A stretch of DNA of 64,000 nucleotides from Hymenobacter wooponensis (GCF_004745865.1 NZ_SRKZ01000002.1:620001-684000); one strand, 5' to 3'. Shown: positions 45,016-53,932, counted from the first letter of the stretch. The notes: generated from the letters alone by a model not told the origin. Numbers and translations are program-made.

Positions 45016-46056
45016 CTACTTTCCTTCCTTATTTTCACCGTCCTCCTTTGCTAAATGCTTCATTACCTGCGGTTGCCCGTCGGCATCATACAGGTAGGAA
45101 AGCGGCTGCTCAGGGTCGCGCATGATTTCCTCCAGCGGTATCTGCCACCGCTTCCACATCTCCAGCAACGACTGCGCATAGCCGGAATTCTCCCACGGGT
45201 TAAATACGGTGGCCGTTATGTCGTCGATAAACGTGTCCATTACTACCTCGGTATCGCCGGGCTTCACGGGGCGCGTGAAATAATCGGGGATGACGTTTAA
45301 CAAGTAGGCGGCGTAATACACCCGGGCCTTGAACTCCGCAACTTGTACTGGATGCAGGGGCCGGTGCGCATCTTGGTACACCCGGCGCATGGCCTGGGCA
45401 ATGATTCCGTTGTCTACCAGGCACGCCATCAGCACTGTATTGTCGAGCTTAATGCTGAAGGCAATAGTGCTTAAATCATCATCATACTCGAAGGCCATGT
45501 GGTCCTCGGTGGGGTCGGCCTCTAGAATAAAGATAGAGCCCGGCACAAAATCGTCGTACTCTATGGGCACGCGTAAGGCCTGCAAGGGCTGAAAAAATGC
45601 CTGAAAGCGCCGCAGCATCTGCGCGTTTTCTGCGAGCGGGTACTGGGGTTTGGCCAGCGGGTCAAGCTCATTGAGCAGTTCCGTAATCAGAATACCGTAG
45701 AACATTTTCCCTAGCCACAGGAACAAGCTCTGCTCATCAAGGCGGCGTAGGCCACTAATACCCTCATTAGCGGCCTCTTCTACCCGAGCTTCCAGCGGCT
45801 CAACGTGCTGCGTACGGCAGCGTGGGCAGCAGGCAATGCGCAGGTCCTGGTAGTTCACAATGCTCATATCGAGCAGCTTAATCGGCCGCACTGCCAGGTT
45901 ATACCGCTCCATCAGCCACTCTGCAAACACCGGCACCGAGTCGGTGGGTGGCGTAGTGGGCGCCCCGCACAGAAAGCACTGGTGCATGCTAAAGCGCATG
46001 CCATCAAAGGGGTCGTAGAGCGTTAGATCGGCGGCAGAAAGCGGGTACTCAGACAT
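45016..46056 (-). CDS. hypothetical protein with two CxxC pairs
   Basis: A 346-residue soluble protein not recognised. The N-terminal 85 residues hold two zinc-binding-type pairs, HQCFLCG (about residue 27-30) and ACCPRCRTQH (about 76-80), which together suggest a split zinc ribbon. The remainder is mixed alpha/beta, with FVPGSIFILEADPTEDHMAFEYDDDLSTIAFSIKLDNTVLMACLVDNG in the middle, and an acidic/Lys-rich tail. No catalytic motif is clear. The start codon is supported by a TAGCTTTG promoter-like box 24 bases upstream. Confidence 0.7.
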   Translation of the reverse strand: MSEYPLSAADLTLYDPFDGMRFSMHQCFLCGAPTTPPTDSVPVFAEWLMERYNLAVRPIKLLDMSIVNYQDLRIACCPRCRTQHVEPLEARVEEAANEGISGLRRLDEQSLFLWLGKMFYGILITELLNELDPLAKPQYPLAENAQMLRRFQAFFQPLQALRVPIEYDDFVPGSIFILEADPTEDHMAFEYDDDLSTIAFSIKLDNTVLMACLVDNGIIAQAMRRVYQDAHRPLHPVQVAEFKARVYYAAYLLNVIPDYFTRPVKPGDTEVVMDTFIDDITATVFNPWENSGYAQSLLEMWKRWQIPLEEIMRDPEQPLSYLYDADGQPQVMKHLAKEDGENKEGK

Positions 46057-46079
46057 AATTCAGCAGGCAAACGAAAGTA

Positions 46080-46087
46080 CAAAGCTA
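46080..46087 (-). promoter_or_regulatory. candidate -7 box TAGCTTTG
   Basis: On the minus strand the sequence TAGCTTTG matches the Bacteroidota -7 consensus TAnnTTTG and lies 24 bases before the ATG at 46056. A clear -33 element is not seen. Confidence 0.4.
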
Positions 46088-46167
46088 CGGTACGGCCCCA
46101 GCCCTGGCCTAGCAACGATAGAAAATCGTTGCGGCCGGACTAGGCCACCTTATGTAGATGCCCCAAC

Positions 46168-46204
46168 AAAAAAGCCCCGACCTTGATTGGCCGGGGCTTT
46201 CTTT
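46168..46204. terminator. intrinsic terminator
   Basis: AAAGCCCCG-CC pairs with GG-CCGGGGCTTT (46171-46182 with 46189-46200), flanked by A-run and T-run. On the minus strand it ends the 46226-46627 gene. Confidence 0.85.
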
Positions 46205-46225
46205 ATGCTGAAAAATTTACTGCCG

Positions 46226-46627
46226 CTAGCGCGACAACACGTTACTCAGTTTGATGAGCAGCTTGCCTAGTTGGTTAAGCGGCGCGCTGTAGTTGTCCGA
46301 GGTTTCGTCGGCTACTTTATTGGTTTCGGCACCCAGAGTAGCGAGGGTTTCGGCCAGCTCATGCGGCTCAGTATCAGAAGAATTGAGCTGCTCGCGGAGC
46401 GTACTTAGCTCCTGAATGATCTTAGCTAGGCCGGGCCGTTCTGAAGCGCGAAGCACTTCTTCCCAGCGGTCAATTTCGGCTAGGCCATGTTTGTCGGCTT
46501 TTTTTGGAGGCCCGGCATTTAAAAGGGCCAGGGTGTCTTCCAGCAACGCGCTGTTCTGCTGATCGGTAACGTCGAGCGGAATACTGGGGGTTGGCGTTGA
46601 TTGCGGAGTGGGGGCAGTTGAATCCAT
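46226..46627 (-). CDS. hypothetical helical protein
   Basis: A 133-residue acidic protein. The first 20 residues are Thr/Pro-rich and probably disordered; the rest is predicted from heptads to be helical (ALLEDTLALLNAG, IIQELSTLREQLNS, LAETLATLGAETNKVADE, LNQLGKLLIKLSNVL). No signal peptide or known motif. It diverges from the WG-repeat membrane-protein gene with about 140 bases between starts. No family recognised. Confidence 0.65.
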   Translation of the reverse strand: MDSTAPTPQSTPTPSIPLDVTDQQNSALLEDTLALLNAGPPKKADKHGLAEIDRWEEVLRASERPGLAKIIQELSTLREQLNSSDTEPHELAETLATLGAETNKVADETSDNYSAPLNQLGKLLIKLSNVLSR

Positions 46628-46769
46628 GGAGAGTAGAAAACAAATAAGCGGGAGAGCGTAAAGGGCTATACTTGCCCTGCCTCAGAAAAGTTGACCTTCC
46701 GTCTGCCCAACGTCTAACCGCGTACCTAGGCCAGGCTGATTGGAAAGCTGGGGCCGGCCCGCTCCATCT

Positions 46770-48719
46770 ATGCTCCATACCTATCAGCCAGTTCCCTTTA
46801 CCGACGCCGTGCGTCAGCGCCAGTTTGAGGCTATTGCGGCCGCATTGGCAGCTGATACCCAAGCGCCTGAAACCATTTTACTGGGTAATTTCTCGGTTGA
46901 TTCCGCCACGGAGTCAGCAGTGCTTGATGCCGTGGTAGTGCGCCCCCGCAGCATTACGCTACTGCTATTGGTGCCCCAGGGGGGCCTACTAAGCATCCCC
47001 GATTTTCGGTTTAGTACCTGGCGCCTCAACGATACACCACTTACCGGCACGGCCGGCACCGACAATCCTTTCCAGCAATTTCAGGTTCAGCGGGAAGCCC
47101 TGGCAGCGTGGCTGGAGCAGCTGTTGCCCACCGAAGCTGCCAACCTCAACTTCATTAGTGGCCTAGTGCTCTTTGCCGAGCCCGTGCGCTTTGGGCCTGA
47201 GGTGGAGGAGCGCATGAGCTCCGTGCCAGCAGCCTCCGCCTTCCACCTCCTCCCCGACCCCAGCCGTTTTACCCGGCGCCTGGCCCAACTGGCTTCTCCC
47301 GAGGTAGATCTAACTCCCGCCGATTTACACCTGCTCACCTCTCACTTAGGGTTAGAGCCCCAACCCGCGGAGCCCGCCCCTACCTCTGCTCCCGAGCCTA
47401 GTACTACCAATTTGCTGCGCCAGAAGGCTAGCTGGCTGTGGCGCTGGCTTGGTGCCGAGGACATGAGCGAGCTAGACCGCACTGACTCAGGGTATGAGAT
47501 TGACCTAGTGGCAATTCGCAACCAGGAGAAGGCTCAGCTGGAAGAGCTCAGAACTAGCTTGCAAGCCGACTTAAGCACCAAGCTACAAGCCCTGGAGAAG
47601 CGGGAAGCAGAGCGCGAGCAAAGTATTGCGCAGCTCCGCGAAGCCCTTTCGGCTGCTCCGCCAGCCGCTCCGGAAGCCGCCACCTTGGCCTCCCGCCTCG
47701 CGGCAGAGAACCAGGAAAAGGCCAGCATTGAGGCTACCATGCAGGCCTACCAAGCCCAATCGGCAGCCCGCACGCAGGAGCTGGAGCAAAAGATACAGCA
47801 GCTGGAGGGCCTTATCCGGCAGCTCTCGGCCGGCACGGAGGCCACCCCAGCGCAACCTACTGCATCACCTGTTCAACCCACTTCGCCACCTACCACCCCG
47901 CCTGTGGCCGCGCCAGCGCCTGCCTGGGCGAGAGTACCTCAGTTTGGGCGCTCTAAACAGGCGGCTCAAAACCTGTTGGCGGCAGGGCTGCAGCAGTGGC
48001 AGCCACGCTACCAGCAGGCCCGCACGTATACCCGCCGATATCCGCGGCGCAGCTTGGCAGTAGGGGCGGCGGTGCTGGCCCTGGGGTGGTGGGTGTTGCG
48101 CAGCTCTACTACTCCTCCGCCTACCACTTTCCGCGAGGGTAACCGTTGGGGCCTGCTTTCCGCCAGCGGCGACACGCTGCTACCCGCCACTTATGCGTCT
48201 ATCGGAGAGTTTAAGGATGGGCGGGCCGTGGTGGAACGCGAGGGCATGAGGGGCTTTATCGATGACAAAGGCAAGGAAGTAGTGAAGCCGGCTTACGCGG
48301 CGCTTTACCCCTACTCGGGTGGCTACGCCCGTGCCCGCATTGGTAAGCTATACACCTTTTTAGATGAGCAGGGCGAGGAGTTTGGGGCCTACTACTATAG
48401 TGCTCATGACTTTGCCGAAGGCCACGCCGCCGTACTCGATTACCGCGGCTGGTTTTACGTCACAGGTCCCGATGCTCCGGCCACCGAGCCCGTTGTTTTT
48501 CAGGAGGCCTACTCCTTCAGTAAGGGAGTAGCCCGCGTAAAAACCGGAGGCCGGTTTACCTTCATCAGCTCTGACTACCTAGCCGATACGACCGAGGGTA
48601 TTGCCCCCTTCAGCCGCTACACGCATGCTTCTGATTTTGATGACCGTGACCGGGCCCGCGTCATGCAGGGCGGCCGCACGTTCTATATCAACCGCAAAGG
48701 AGAAGAGGTAAAAGAGTAG
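46770..48719 (+). CDS. membrane protein: NERD-like N-domain, coiled coil, WG repeats
   Basis: A 649-residue protein. Residues about 5-140 resemble the nuclease-related NERD fold in layout (TILLGNFSVDSATESAVLDAVVV), but the catalytic Glu-x-Lys is not found. A coiled coil rich in Glu/Gln spans about 240-365, followed by a Pro/Thr linker (370-395). A membrane helix lies about 427-445 (SLAVGAAVLALGWWVL). Residues about 455-649 are four or five WG-type repeats (GNRWGLLSASGDTLLPATYASIGEF, GMRGFIDDKGKEVVKPAYAAL). So WG repeats face one side of the membrane and the N-domain the other. ATG 46770 is preferred to TTG 46740. Confidence 0.72.
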   Translation: MLHTYQPVPFTDAVRQRQFEAIAAALAADTQAPETILLGNFSVDSATESAVLDAVVVRPRSITLLLLVPQGGLLSIPDFRFSTWRLNDTPLTGTAGTDNPFQQFQVQREALAAWLEQLLPTEAANLNFISGLVLFAEPVRFGPEVEERMSSVPAASAFHLLPDPSRFTRRLAQLASPEVDLTPADLHLLTSHLGLEPQPAEPAPTSAPEPSTTNLLRQKASWLWRWLGAEDMSELDRTDSGYEIDLVAIRNQEKAQLEELRTSLQADLSTKLQALEKREAEREQSIAQLREALSAAPPAAPEAATLASRLAAENQEKASIEATMQAYQAQSAARTQELEQKIQQLEGLIRQLSAGTEATPAQPTASPVQPTSPPTTPPVAAPAPAWARVPQFGRSKQAAQNLLAAGLQQWQPRYQQARTYTRRYPRRSLAVGAAVLALGWWVLRSSTTPPPTTFREGNRWGLLSASGDTLLPATYASIGEFKDGRAVVEREGMRGFIDDKGKEVVKPAYAALYPYSGGYARARIGKLYTFLDEQGEEFGAYYYSAHDFAEGHAAVLDYRGWFYVTGPDAPATEPVVFQEAYSFSKGVARVKTGGRFTFISSDYLADTTEGIAPFSRYTHASDFDDRDRARVMQGGRTFYINRKGEEVKE

Positions 48720-48752
48720 CCCATGCCAGCGCTGAAGTATAAGCCTACTCAT

Positions 48753-48766
48753 GTGGCCTAGGCCAC
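48753..48766. repeat. 14-bp palindrome of iterated motif
   Basis: GTGGCCTAGGCCAC lies between the convergent ends of the WG-repeat and DUF6799-type genes, seven bases from the stop of the latter. Confidence 0.85.
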
Positions 48767-48772
48767 TAGGGC

Positions 48773-49282
48773 TCAATCATCGTCGCGGTCTTTGTGCTTG
48801 TGCTTGCCCCCTTTCTTGTTGTGGCCTTTGGCTTTGCCGCGGCCTGGCTTTCCAAACCACCGCTCAAACTGAGTGGTTACGGCGGGCGCACCCGAGCGAC
48901 CAGCGCCTACCGTTAGTAACGCCAGCCGCCCATCGCCCTGGGTAGTTATGGCGGCGGGCTGGCCTAGCAAGGTGCAGCCGTTTCCTTCGGCCAGTTCCGT
49001 GCGCTTGCCGTCGCGCTCCACCACAAATCCGTCGCGCGTGACGATGCGACCGTTTGGCAGATGTGTATCGCGGGTCATGGGGCGCGCCTCCCCGTTACGG
49101 ACCAGGTACATGGCACCATCGCGCCGCTGAAACCCATCGTGGGTTTGCGCCTGTGCTAGGCCAGTCGTCACTGATAAGCAGAATATTACCAGCCCAACGC
49201 AACGAGCACGGACGGAACAGAGGAGGTTGTGAGCAAACAAAGACACAAGATGGATAGAGTGAAATAGAGGTAGCCTTAGCAT
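48773..49282 (-). CDS. exported DUF6799-type protein with basic tail
   Basis: A 169-residue protein. A hydrophobic segment at about 28-44 (CVGLVIFCLSVTTGLAQAQ) is a signal peptide with an unusually long lead, so the true start may be further in. The mature part has the DUF6799-like repeat DGAMYLVRNGEARPMTRDTHLPNGRIVTRDGFVVERDGKRTEL and ends in a His/Lys-rich tail HNKKGGKHKHKDRDDD that could bind metal. Function is unknown for the family; periplasmic location is likely. Confidence 0.7.
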   Translation of the reverse strand: MLRLPLFHSIHLVSLFAHNLLCSVRARCVGLVIFCLSVTTGLAQAQTHDGFQRRDGAMYLVRNGEARPMTRDTHLPNGRIVTRDGFVVERDGKRTELAEGNGCTLLGQPAAITTQGDGRLALLTVGAGRSGAPAVTTQFERWFGKPGRGKAKGHNKKGGKHKHKDRDDD

Positions 49283-49451
49283 GGAGTCTAGGCCACTAGC
49301 CCCGCTACGAACCCAGCGCTTCCGGCGTTATGCGCAAGGCGGTAAGCGCTTATCAGCTAGGGCATGGGTTACTTTTTTGTTAGTGGCTGATTAAGCTCAA
49401 CAAAGCACATACTGTTGTGCTTCACACAACCATCTATCATACGCAAGTACC

Positions 49452-49814
49452 ATGAAATTCTCCTTCAAATCGCTGATCCTCGCTTCTGCTGTTGCTTTCA
49501 CTGCTGCTTCGTGCACCCAGGAAGGCAAAGAAAATGCTGATGCCGCTGCTGCCAACACCGAAGCCGCCGCTGAAAACGCTGGCGACGCTGCCGCTGCTGA
49601 AGCCAACAACGCTGCCGTTAAAACGGAAGATGCTGCTGAAAACGCTGGCCAAGCCGTAGAAAACACCGCTGAGAAAGCTGCCGATAACACGGAAGCCGCT
49701 GCCGACAAAGCTGCCGCCGAGACCAAAGAAGCCGCTGCCAAAACCGAAGGGGCTGCCGACAAAGCTGCTGGCGACGCTAAGGCTGAAATCAACGCTGCTA
49801 CCCGCAAAAACTAA
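49452..49814 (+). CDS. Ala/Glu/Lys-repeat lipoprotein
   Basis: A 120-residue lipoprotein. Lipobox FTAASC gives Cys21. The mature part is almost only Ala, Glu, Lys, Asp, Asn and Thr in degenerate 11-residue-like units (AAENAGDAAAAE, DAAENAGQAVENTAEKAAD, ADKAAAETKEAAAKTEGAAD), as in late-embryogenesis-abundant-like proteins, which protect against desiccation or freezing. It would form an amphipathic helix tethered to the membrane. It is a short single gene with a perfect terminator and a 16-bp motif palindrome directly after it. Confidence 0.8.
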   Translation: MKFSFKSLILASAVAFTAASCTQEGKENADAAAANTEAAAENAGDAAAAEANNAAVKTEDAAENAGQAVENTAEKAADNTEAAADKAAAETKEAAAKTEGAADKAAGDAKAEINAATRKN

Positions 49815-49820
49815 GTACGC

Positions 49821-49836
49821 ACTGGCCTAGGCCAGT
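49821..49836. repeat. 16-bp palindrome of iterated-motif variant
   Basis: ACTGGCCTAGGCCAGT, seven bases past the stop of the Ala-rich lipoprotein gene. Confidence 0.9.
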
Positions 49837-49844
49837 CTACGATA

Positions 49845-49882
49845 AAAAAGGGCCGCTTCTGCTAGCAGAAGCGGCCCTTTTT
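49845..49882. terminator. perfect palindromic terminator
   Basis: A 38-base perfect palindrome with AAAAAGGGCCGCTTCTGC as its left arm and a T-run at the right. It serves both the lipoprotein gene and the convergent helical-repeat gene. Confidence 0.93.
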
Positions 49883-49883
49883 G

Positions 49884-51419
49884 TTAGCCTACGGCTACCG
49901 AATCGGAGGCGGTGGCAATTTCTAGCAGCACCTCGTAGTATGGGCGCCCCATAGAGCGGGCACGCAGCCAAGAGTAAAAGCTTACGGCCTGCAGGTCTTC
50001 CTGCTCCAGGGGGGCGAAGGCAGGCACATTGGTCACGCGCTCGGCAAACCCGGGCCGGCGAGCTGCGGCCGGGTCATCAATGATTTCCCGCACGAGGCTC
50101 AGGTACACTAGCACGGTGGCGTAGGGTCCGCCGTCGGGCCCGAACCGTTCCCGCATGAGCCGTTCAATGGCGCGCAGCCGGTTCAGGGCCAGATCGGGGT
50201 TGCCCATTTCCAGTTGCACCAGCATTTCGCCCATGTTGCGGTTTACAACCCACTCCACGCCCATTTCCTGCTCGCACCAATGGTCGGTGCGGCCAATGGC
50301 TAGCAGCACTTGGTTGGTTTTATGGAACTGGCCTTCGGCAAAGTAGTGGAAGCCTAGGCCTAGGCGAGCTGTGAGTTGCTCCCGAGGGGCCAAGGGTGTG
50401 CGCAGAATATCCTCCATCAGCCGGATACTCTCGGCGTTGCGGCGCAGGAAGGCATAGTTGGCCGCCAGCAAGAAGGTGTACTTAGGTACTAGCCCAGCGG
50501 GCCGGTTGCGGGGCCCGGCGTCCATCACCTCCCGCAGCCGCTCCAGGTACTCCACCGACTCGCGGAAGCGACGCGTGCGGTACAAGGCGTGGGCAATCAT
50601 GTAGAGCAGCCCCATTTGCGCTTCCCGGTGCGCCAGCTGAAACCCATGCCGCTTTTCCATCAGGTGGTAGCAGCGCATCACGAAGGGCGCGAAGGAGAGG
50701 AAGTCGCGCCGCACCAGCATGGCCGAGCGGGCAATGGACATGAGCCGGTACAGCAAGGAGGGCCGCCGGGCAAACGCTTCCTGTAGATCGTACTCGCGCA
50801 GCACTTCCTGCAGAATAGCATCAAACGATTCACCGGCTCGGCCTTTCACGCGAGCGGAGCGCAGCCGCTGCCGGATCAGGCTATCGGCAATGTTGGCCCG
50901 CTCCTCCTCATCAGCCGATTTCTTGTTGAGATGGCGTTTCCGAATAATATCCTCCAAATCGTCGGCGTGCTTGCTGCCGGCCTGGGCAATCTGGAGGTTG
51001 TACACCGTGTTCAGCAGCTCATATTGCTCATGGGAACAGGCCAGTTTCTCGGCTTTGCGCAAGGTATTCCAGGCCAGGCGAGGCACGCCTACCTCAAACA
51101 GGTACTGCGCCAGCGTAAGGAGGCCGCGCACCGACGAGGCAGCCGTGGGATCTTGCTGGCGCTGACGAAGCAGCAGGTAGTCTGTAAGATGCCGCATGAG
51201 GCGCTTGCGCAGGGCGTAGTAAGCCGTTGCGTTCGGCTCCTCGGGGTACAAGCGCTCTAGCAGCTCCTCGGTGGAGTATTCCTTCTGGTGCAGTAGCAGC
51301 TCATAAAGGCGGGAATCCATGCGGCCCTTCTGCTTCCGACGCTGCCGCTGAATGAAGCGAGCAAAGTCCTTGCGGTCGTCGGGGGTAAACGTAGCGAGAG
51401 TAGTTCTTAAATCATCCAT
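49884..51419 (-). CDS. hypothetical helical-repeat (TPR-like) protein
   Basis: A 511-residue soluble protein without signal peptide. It begins MDDLRTTLATFTPDDRKDFARFIQRQRRK, then runs as helical pairs across the length, with TPR-like segments such as LGFHYFAEGQFHKTNQVLLAIG and GEMLVQLEMGNPDLALNRLRAIERL. The N-terminal 100 residues look like a small helical domain common in related Bacteroidota proteins. A scaffold or adaptor role is likely but no partner is indicated. ATG 51419 is chosen over an upstream ATG by alignment with the charged start. Confidence 0.72.
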   Translation of the reverse strand: MDDLRTTLATFTPDDRKDFARFIQRQRRKQKGRMDSRLYELLLHQKEYSTEELLERLYPEEPNATAYYALRKRLMRHLTDYLLLRQRQQDPTAASSVRGLLTLAQYLFEVGVPRLAWNTLRKAEKLACSHEQYELLNTVYNLQIAQAGSKHADDLEDIIRKRHLNKKSADEEERANIADSLIRQRLRSARVKGRAGESFDAILQEVLREYDLQEAFARRPSLLYRLMSIARSAMLVRRDFLSFAPFVMRCYHLMEKRHGFQLAHREAQMGLLYMIAHALYRTRRFRESVEYLERLREVMDAGPRNRPAGLVPKYTFLLAANYAFLRRNAESIRLMEDILRTPLAPREQLTARLGLGFHYFAEGQFHKTNQVLLAIGRTDHWCEQEMGVEWVVNRNMGEMLVQLEMGNPDLALNRLRAIERLMRERFGPDGGPYATVLVYLSLVREIIDDPAAARRPGFAERVTNVPAFAPLEQEDLQAVSFYSWLRARSMGRPYYEVLLEIATASDSVAVG

Positions 51420-51634
51420 TAGACTAAAGTGGTGGAGGCCTAAACCAAGCAACAGCTCAATATCTGACGGAAAATGTCCATTTCAATTTATCCCGCAAAC
51501 AAATTATTACATTCTCATAGTCAGCTAATTACTATAAGCTGCATTGGATATGTAAAGTCTAAACCTAACAGAGTTTAGTAACACAAAACCTCATAACCTA
51601 CGTACTTTCGTTTATGCCATTTTTACAATTTAAT

Positions 51635-51922
51635 ATGCGCTACATCCTATACTCACTATTCGCAGTAGGCCTATCCGCTGTGGCTACTACCACCGCTGCT
51701 GCTCAAACTCGCCCCAATGAGTTCTGGACTGAGCACTCGGCTTCTGCGGGAACCCCAGTTATCGACTCATCTGAGCTGATGGCCATTTTAGTAGCCGATA
51801 AGGCCCCAGTAAAGGAAGCTCCGCAGGCAGCATCTCCGCAGCACAAGCTGGTTCCGGCATCTGGCACTGGAGGTAAGCGCGCATCGGCAGCAACCACCAC
51901 CGCTCGCCGCAAGCGCCACTAG
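51635..51922 (+). CDS. small exported hypothetical protein
   Basis: A 95-residue protein. Residues 1-25 are a signal peptide (YSLFAVGLSAVATTTAAAQ). The mature part is low-complexity, with Ala/Pro and a basic C-terminus TTTARRKRH. No family is recognised. An ATG at 51614 would add seven residues. A TACTTTCG box, one mismatch from the -7 consensus, lies just upstream. Confidence 0.6.
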   Translation: MRYILYSLFAVGLSAVATTTAAAQTRPNEFWTEHSASAGTPVIDSSELMAILVADKAPVKEAPQAASPQHKLVPASGTGGKRASAATTTARRKRH

Positions 51923-52079
51923 GAATAGGTAGCATTTGCCTGTCGCTATATTCACAGGTTGCTCAATGTCAACGCTCACCAATAAAATTCGGGCTTTCTT
52001 GCTAATCAGCTAGCCTCAACAATAAACTCGTCCGTAAAGGGAAACATAGTTCACATCCCTCCCATACTTCCTTTCAATC

Positions 52080-52298
52080 ATGGACGCTAACAACAATAAC
52101 ATCAACGACCAAACCGAACTGCGCGCACGCGGCAACTGGAATGAGCTCAAAGGACAGGCCAAGCAGAAATGGGGCAACCTGACCGACGACGATCTGACCT
52201 ACAACGAAGGTGAGCAGGACGAGTGGTTCGGCCGTTTGCAGCATAAAACCGGTGATGCCATCGACGACATCAAGGCGTGGTTCCACCGCACGTTCTAA
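52080..52298 (+). CDS. CsbD family stress protein
   Basis: A 72-residue acidic protein with the CsbD signature: RGNWNELKGQAKQKWGNLTDDDLTYNEGEQDEWFGRLQHKTGDAIDDIKAWF. CsbD proteins are small general-stress proteins of unknown mechanism, often among the most abundant stress transcripts. It has its own terminator 20 bases downstream and no partner gene. Confidence 0.93.
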   Translation: MDANNNNINDQTELRARGNWNELKGQAKQKWGNLTDDDLTYNEGEQDEWFGRLQHKTGDAIDDIKAWFHRTF

Positions 52299-52317
52299 GC
52301 TTCGGCAATAAACACAC

Positions 52318-52348
52318 AAGCCCTGCGAATAAAATCGCAGGGCTTTTT
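52318..52348 (+). terminator. terminator of csbD-like gene
   Basis: AAGCCCTGCGA (52318-52328) pairs with TCGCAGGGCTT (52335-52345), followed by TTT. Confidence 0.9.
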
Positions 52349-52439
52349 GTATCCGGACGTTTCTGGGCTAGGTAAACATGCATGCCTGCTTATAAACCTT
52401 CTCGAGACACCGTACTACTCTGAACACTACATACTTTCG

Positions 52440-53033
52440 ATGATTTTTCCGGTTGAAGAGCTGCGTTTGTTGGGGAATAAGTCATTGCTAGAGCTACCGC
52501 GAACTGCTTTTTTCTGTTCGCGCAATTACCCCGTAAGTATTGAGCGTGCCACCTATCTGTGGGCTCTGGAGCAGCGCATGCACCGCCGATGCGTGCTATC
52601 GAGCTTTCATTCTCAGTTAGAGCAGTCGGTGTTTCGTTACCTGCGCCAAGAACCCAAACAACCCATATTGTATGCGTTGGGCCGTGGTATTCAGCCCAGC
52701 CTCTCGATGGAATATAGCCGGGAGATTGAGCTAGGCCACTTGCTATTCCTGAGCCGGTTTGATGAGGAGGTGAAGGTGGTCACGCCGGAGTCGGCTAACC
52801 TCCGCAACCTGTTGATGGTGGATATGGCCGACGAGCTATTCATTCCGTACGTGCGAACTGGCGGCAATTTGGAGCGCCTCCTAACGAGTGCGGTGGCCCG
52901 CTTCAAGCCCCTGCTCACCCTCGACTTGCCAGCCAACCGCCCCTTACTTCAACGGGGTGCTCGCATCTATCGTCCTCAGCAATTGGTAGGCCACTTGGGT
53001 AGGCACTGGCCCTCCCCCAGGCTTCGCCAGTAA
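52440..53033 (+). CDS. DprA-like Rossmann (SLOG) protein
   Basis: A 197-residue protein resembling the DprA/Smf Rossmann core: RTAFFCSRNYP at the start of the nucleotide-binding strand, ATYLWALEQRMHRRCVLSSFHSQLEQSVFRYLRQ and PILYALGRGIQPSLSMEYSREIELGHLLFLSRFDEEV, then ANLRNLLMVDMADELFIPYVRTGGNLERLL. It is shorter than DprA and lacks its flanking domains. DprA loads RecA on incoming DNA, but small relatives may bind nucleotides in other roles. The ATG at 52440 is adopted because a TACTTTCG box directly precedes it. Confidence 0.65.
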   Translation: MIFPVEELRLLGNKSLLELPRTAFFCSRNYPVSIERATYLWALEQRMHRRCVLSSFHSQLEQSVFRYLRQEPKQPILYALGRGIQPSLSMEYSREIELGHLLFLSRFDEEVKVVTPESANLRNLLMVDMADELFIPYVRTGGNLERLLTSAVARFKPLLTLDLPANRPLLQRGARIYRPQQLVGHLGRHWPSPRLRQ

Positions 53034-53098
53034 CTGGTTGATACTCTTTTCTCGTTGGCACGTACAGTAGAGTCTCTCTCACCTTTTGACTTTGACCA

Positions 53099-53932
53099 AT
53101 GGCAATTTCTGGCACTTTACTCTCTAATGTTCCCCATTCCCCCTCCTCGGGCATAAAGGCTTTGGCCCGTTTCGGCTTTGCCGCCAAAGGGGTAGTATAT
53201 ATCCTGATGGGCTTGCTGGCACTACTAGCGGCTACCGGACAACGCGGCGGCCAAACCGCCGACAAGAAGCAGGCCGTGCAAACCCTCCAAGACTTGCCCG
53301 GTGGGCAGATTATGCTGGGCCTAGTGGCGCTAGGCCTGCTTGGGTACATTGTGTGGCGCTTCACGCAAGCCGTGCGCGACACCGAAAGCAAAGGCTCCGG
53401 CGCCAAGGGCATTGGGCGGCGCATCGGCTATGCCGGCAGTGGCCTACTGTACGCCGGGGTAGCCTGGTATGCAGCCCAGCTGGCTTTCAGCGGCAGCGCC
53501 GACAGCAACGGCGGCAGCACCCAGCAAACCCTTACTGCCAAAGTACTAAACTGGCCTGCCGGTGAGTGGATTATCATTGCGGTGGGCCTGATCACCATTG
53601 GCAGCGGCATCTACCAAATATACCGGGCGTATTCTGGCTCCTTTCATAAGCACGTAAACTCCAGCGACCTGCCCGCCAACCAGCAAAACCTAGTATACCG
53701 CACGGGCCAGGTGGGGTATACCGCCCGCGGCATTGTGATGGGCATTATTGGGTACTTCTTCGTGCAGGCCGGCCGCCAGTCGCGGGCCGAAGCCGTGGGC
53801 ACTACCGATGAGGCCTTCGATTTCTTGGCTACCATGGGGCCGGCCGTACTAGGTATTGTGGCGCTAGGCCTGATGGCCTACGGCCTTTACATGCTGGTGC
53901 AGGCCCGTTACCCCGTTCTGCGCGGGGTATAA
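53099..53932 (+). CDS. DUF1206 membrane protein
   Basis: A 277-residue inner-membrane protein with six hydrophobic helices in three repeated pairs, each starting with an ARxGFxAKGVVY-like or TGQVGYTARGIVM-like motif. This is the DUF1206 layout: ARFGFAAKGVVYILMG, GRRIGYAGSGLLYAGV, TGQVGYTARGIVMGII. Function is unknown, but family members are often stress-linked. It follows the DprA-like gene by about 65 bases on the same strand, so the two may be co-transcribed. Confidence 0.92.
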   Translation: MAISGTLLSNVPHSPSSGIKALARFGFAAKGVVYILMGLLALLAATGQRGGQTADKKQAVQTLQDLPGGQIMLGLVALGLLGYIVWRFTQAVRDTESKGSGAKGIGRRIGYAGSGLLYAGVAWYAAQLAFSGSADSNGGSTQQTLTAKVLNWPAGEWIIIAVGLITIGSGIYQIYRAYSGSFHKHVNSSDLPANQQNLVYRTGQVGYTARGIVMGIIGYFFVQAGRQSRAEAVGTTDEAFDFLATMGPAVLGIVALGLMAYGLYMLVQARYPVLRGV

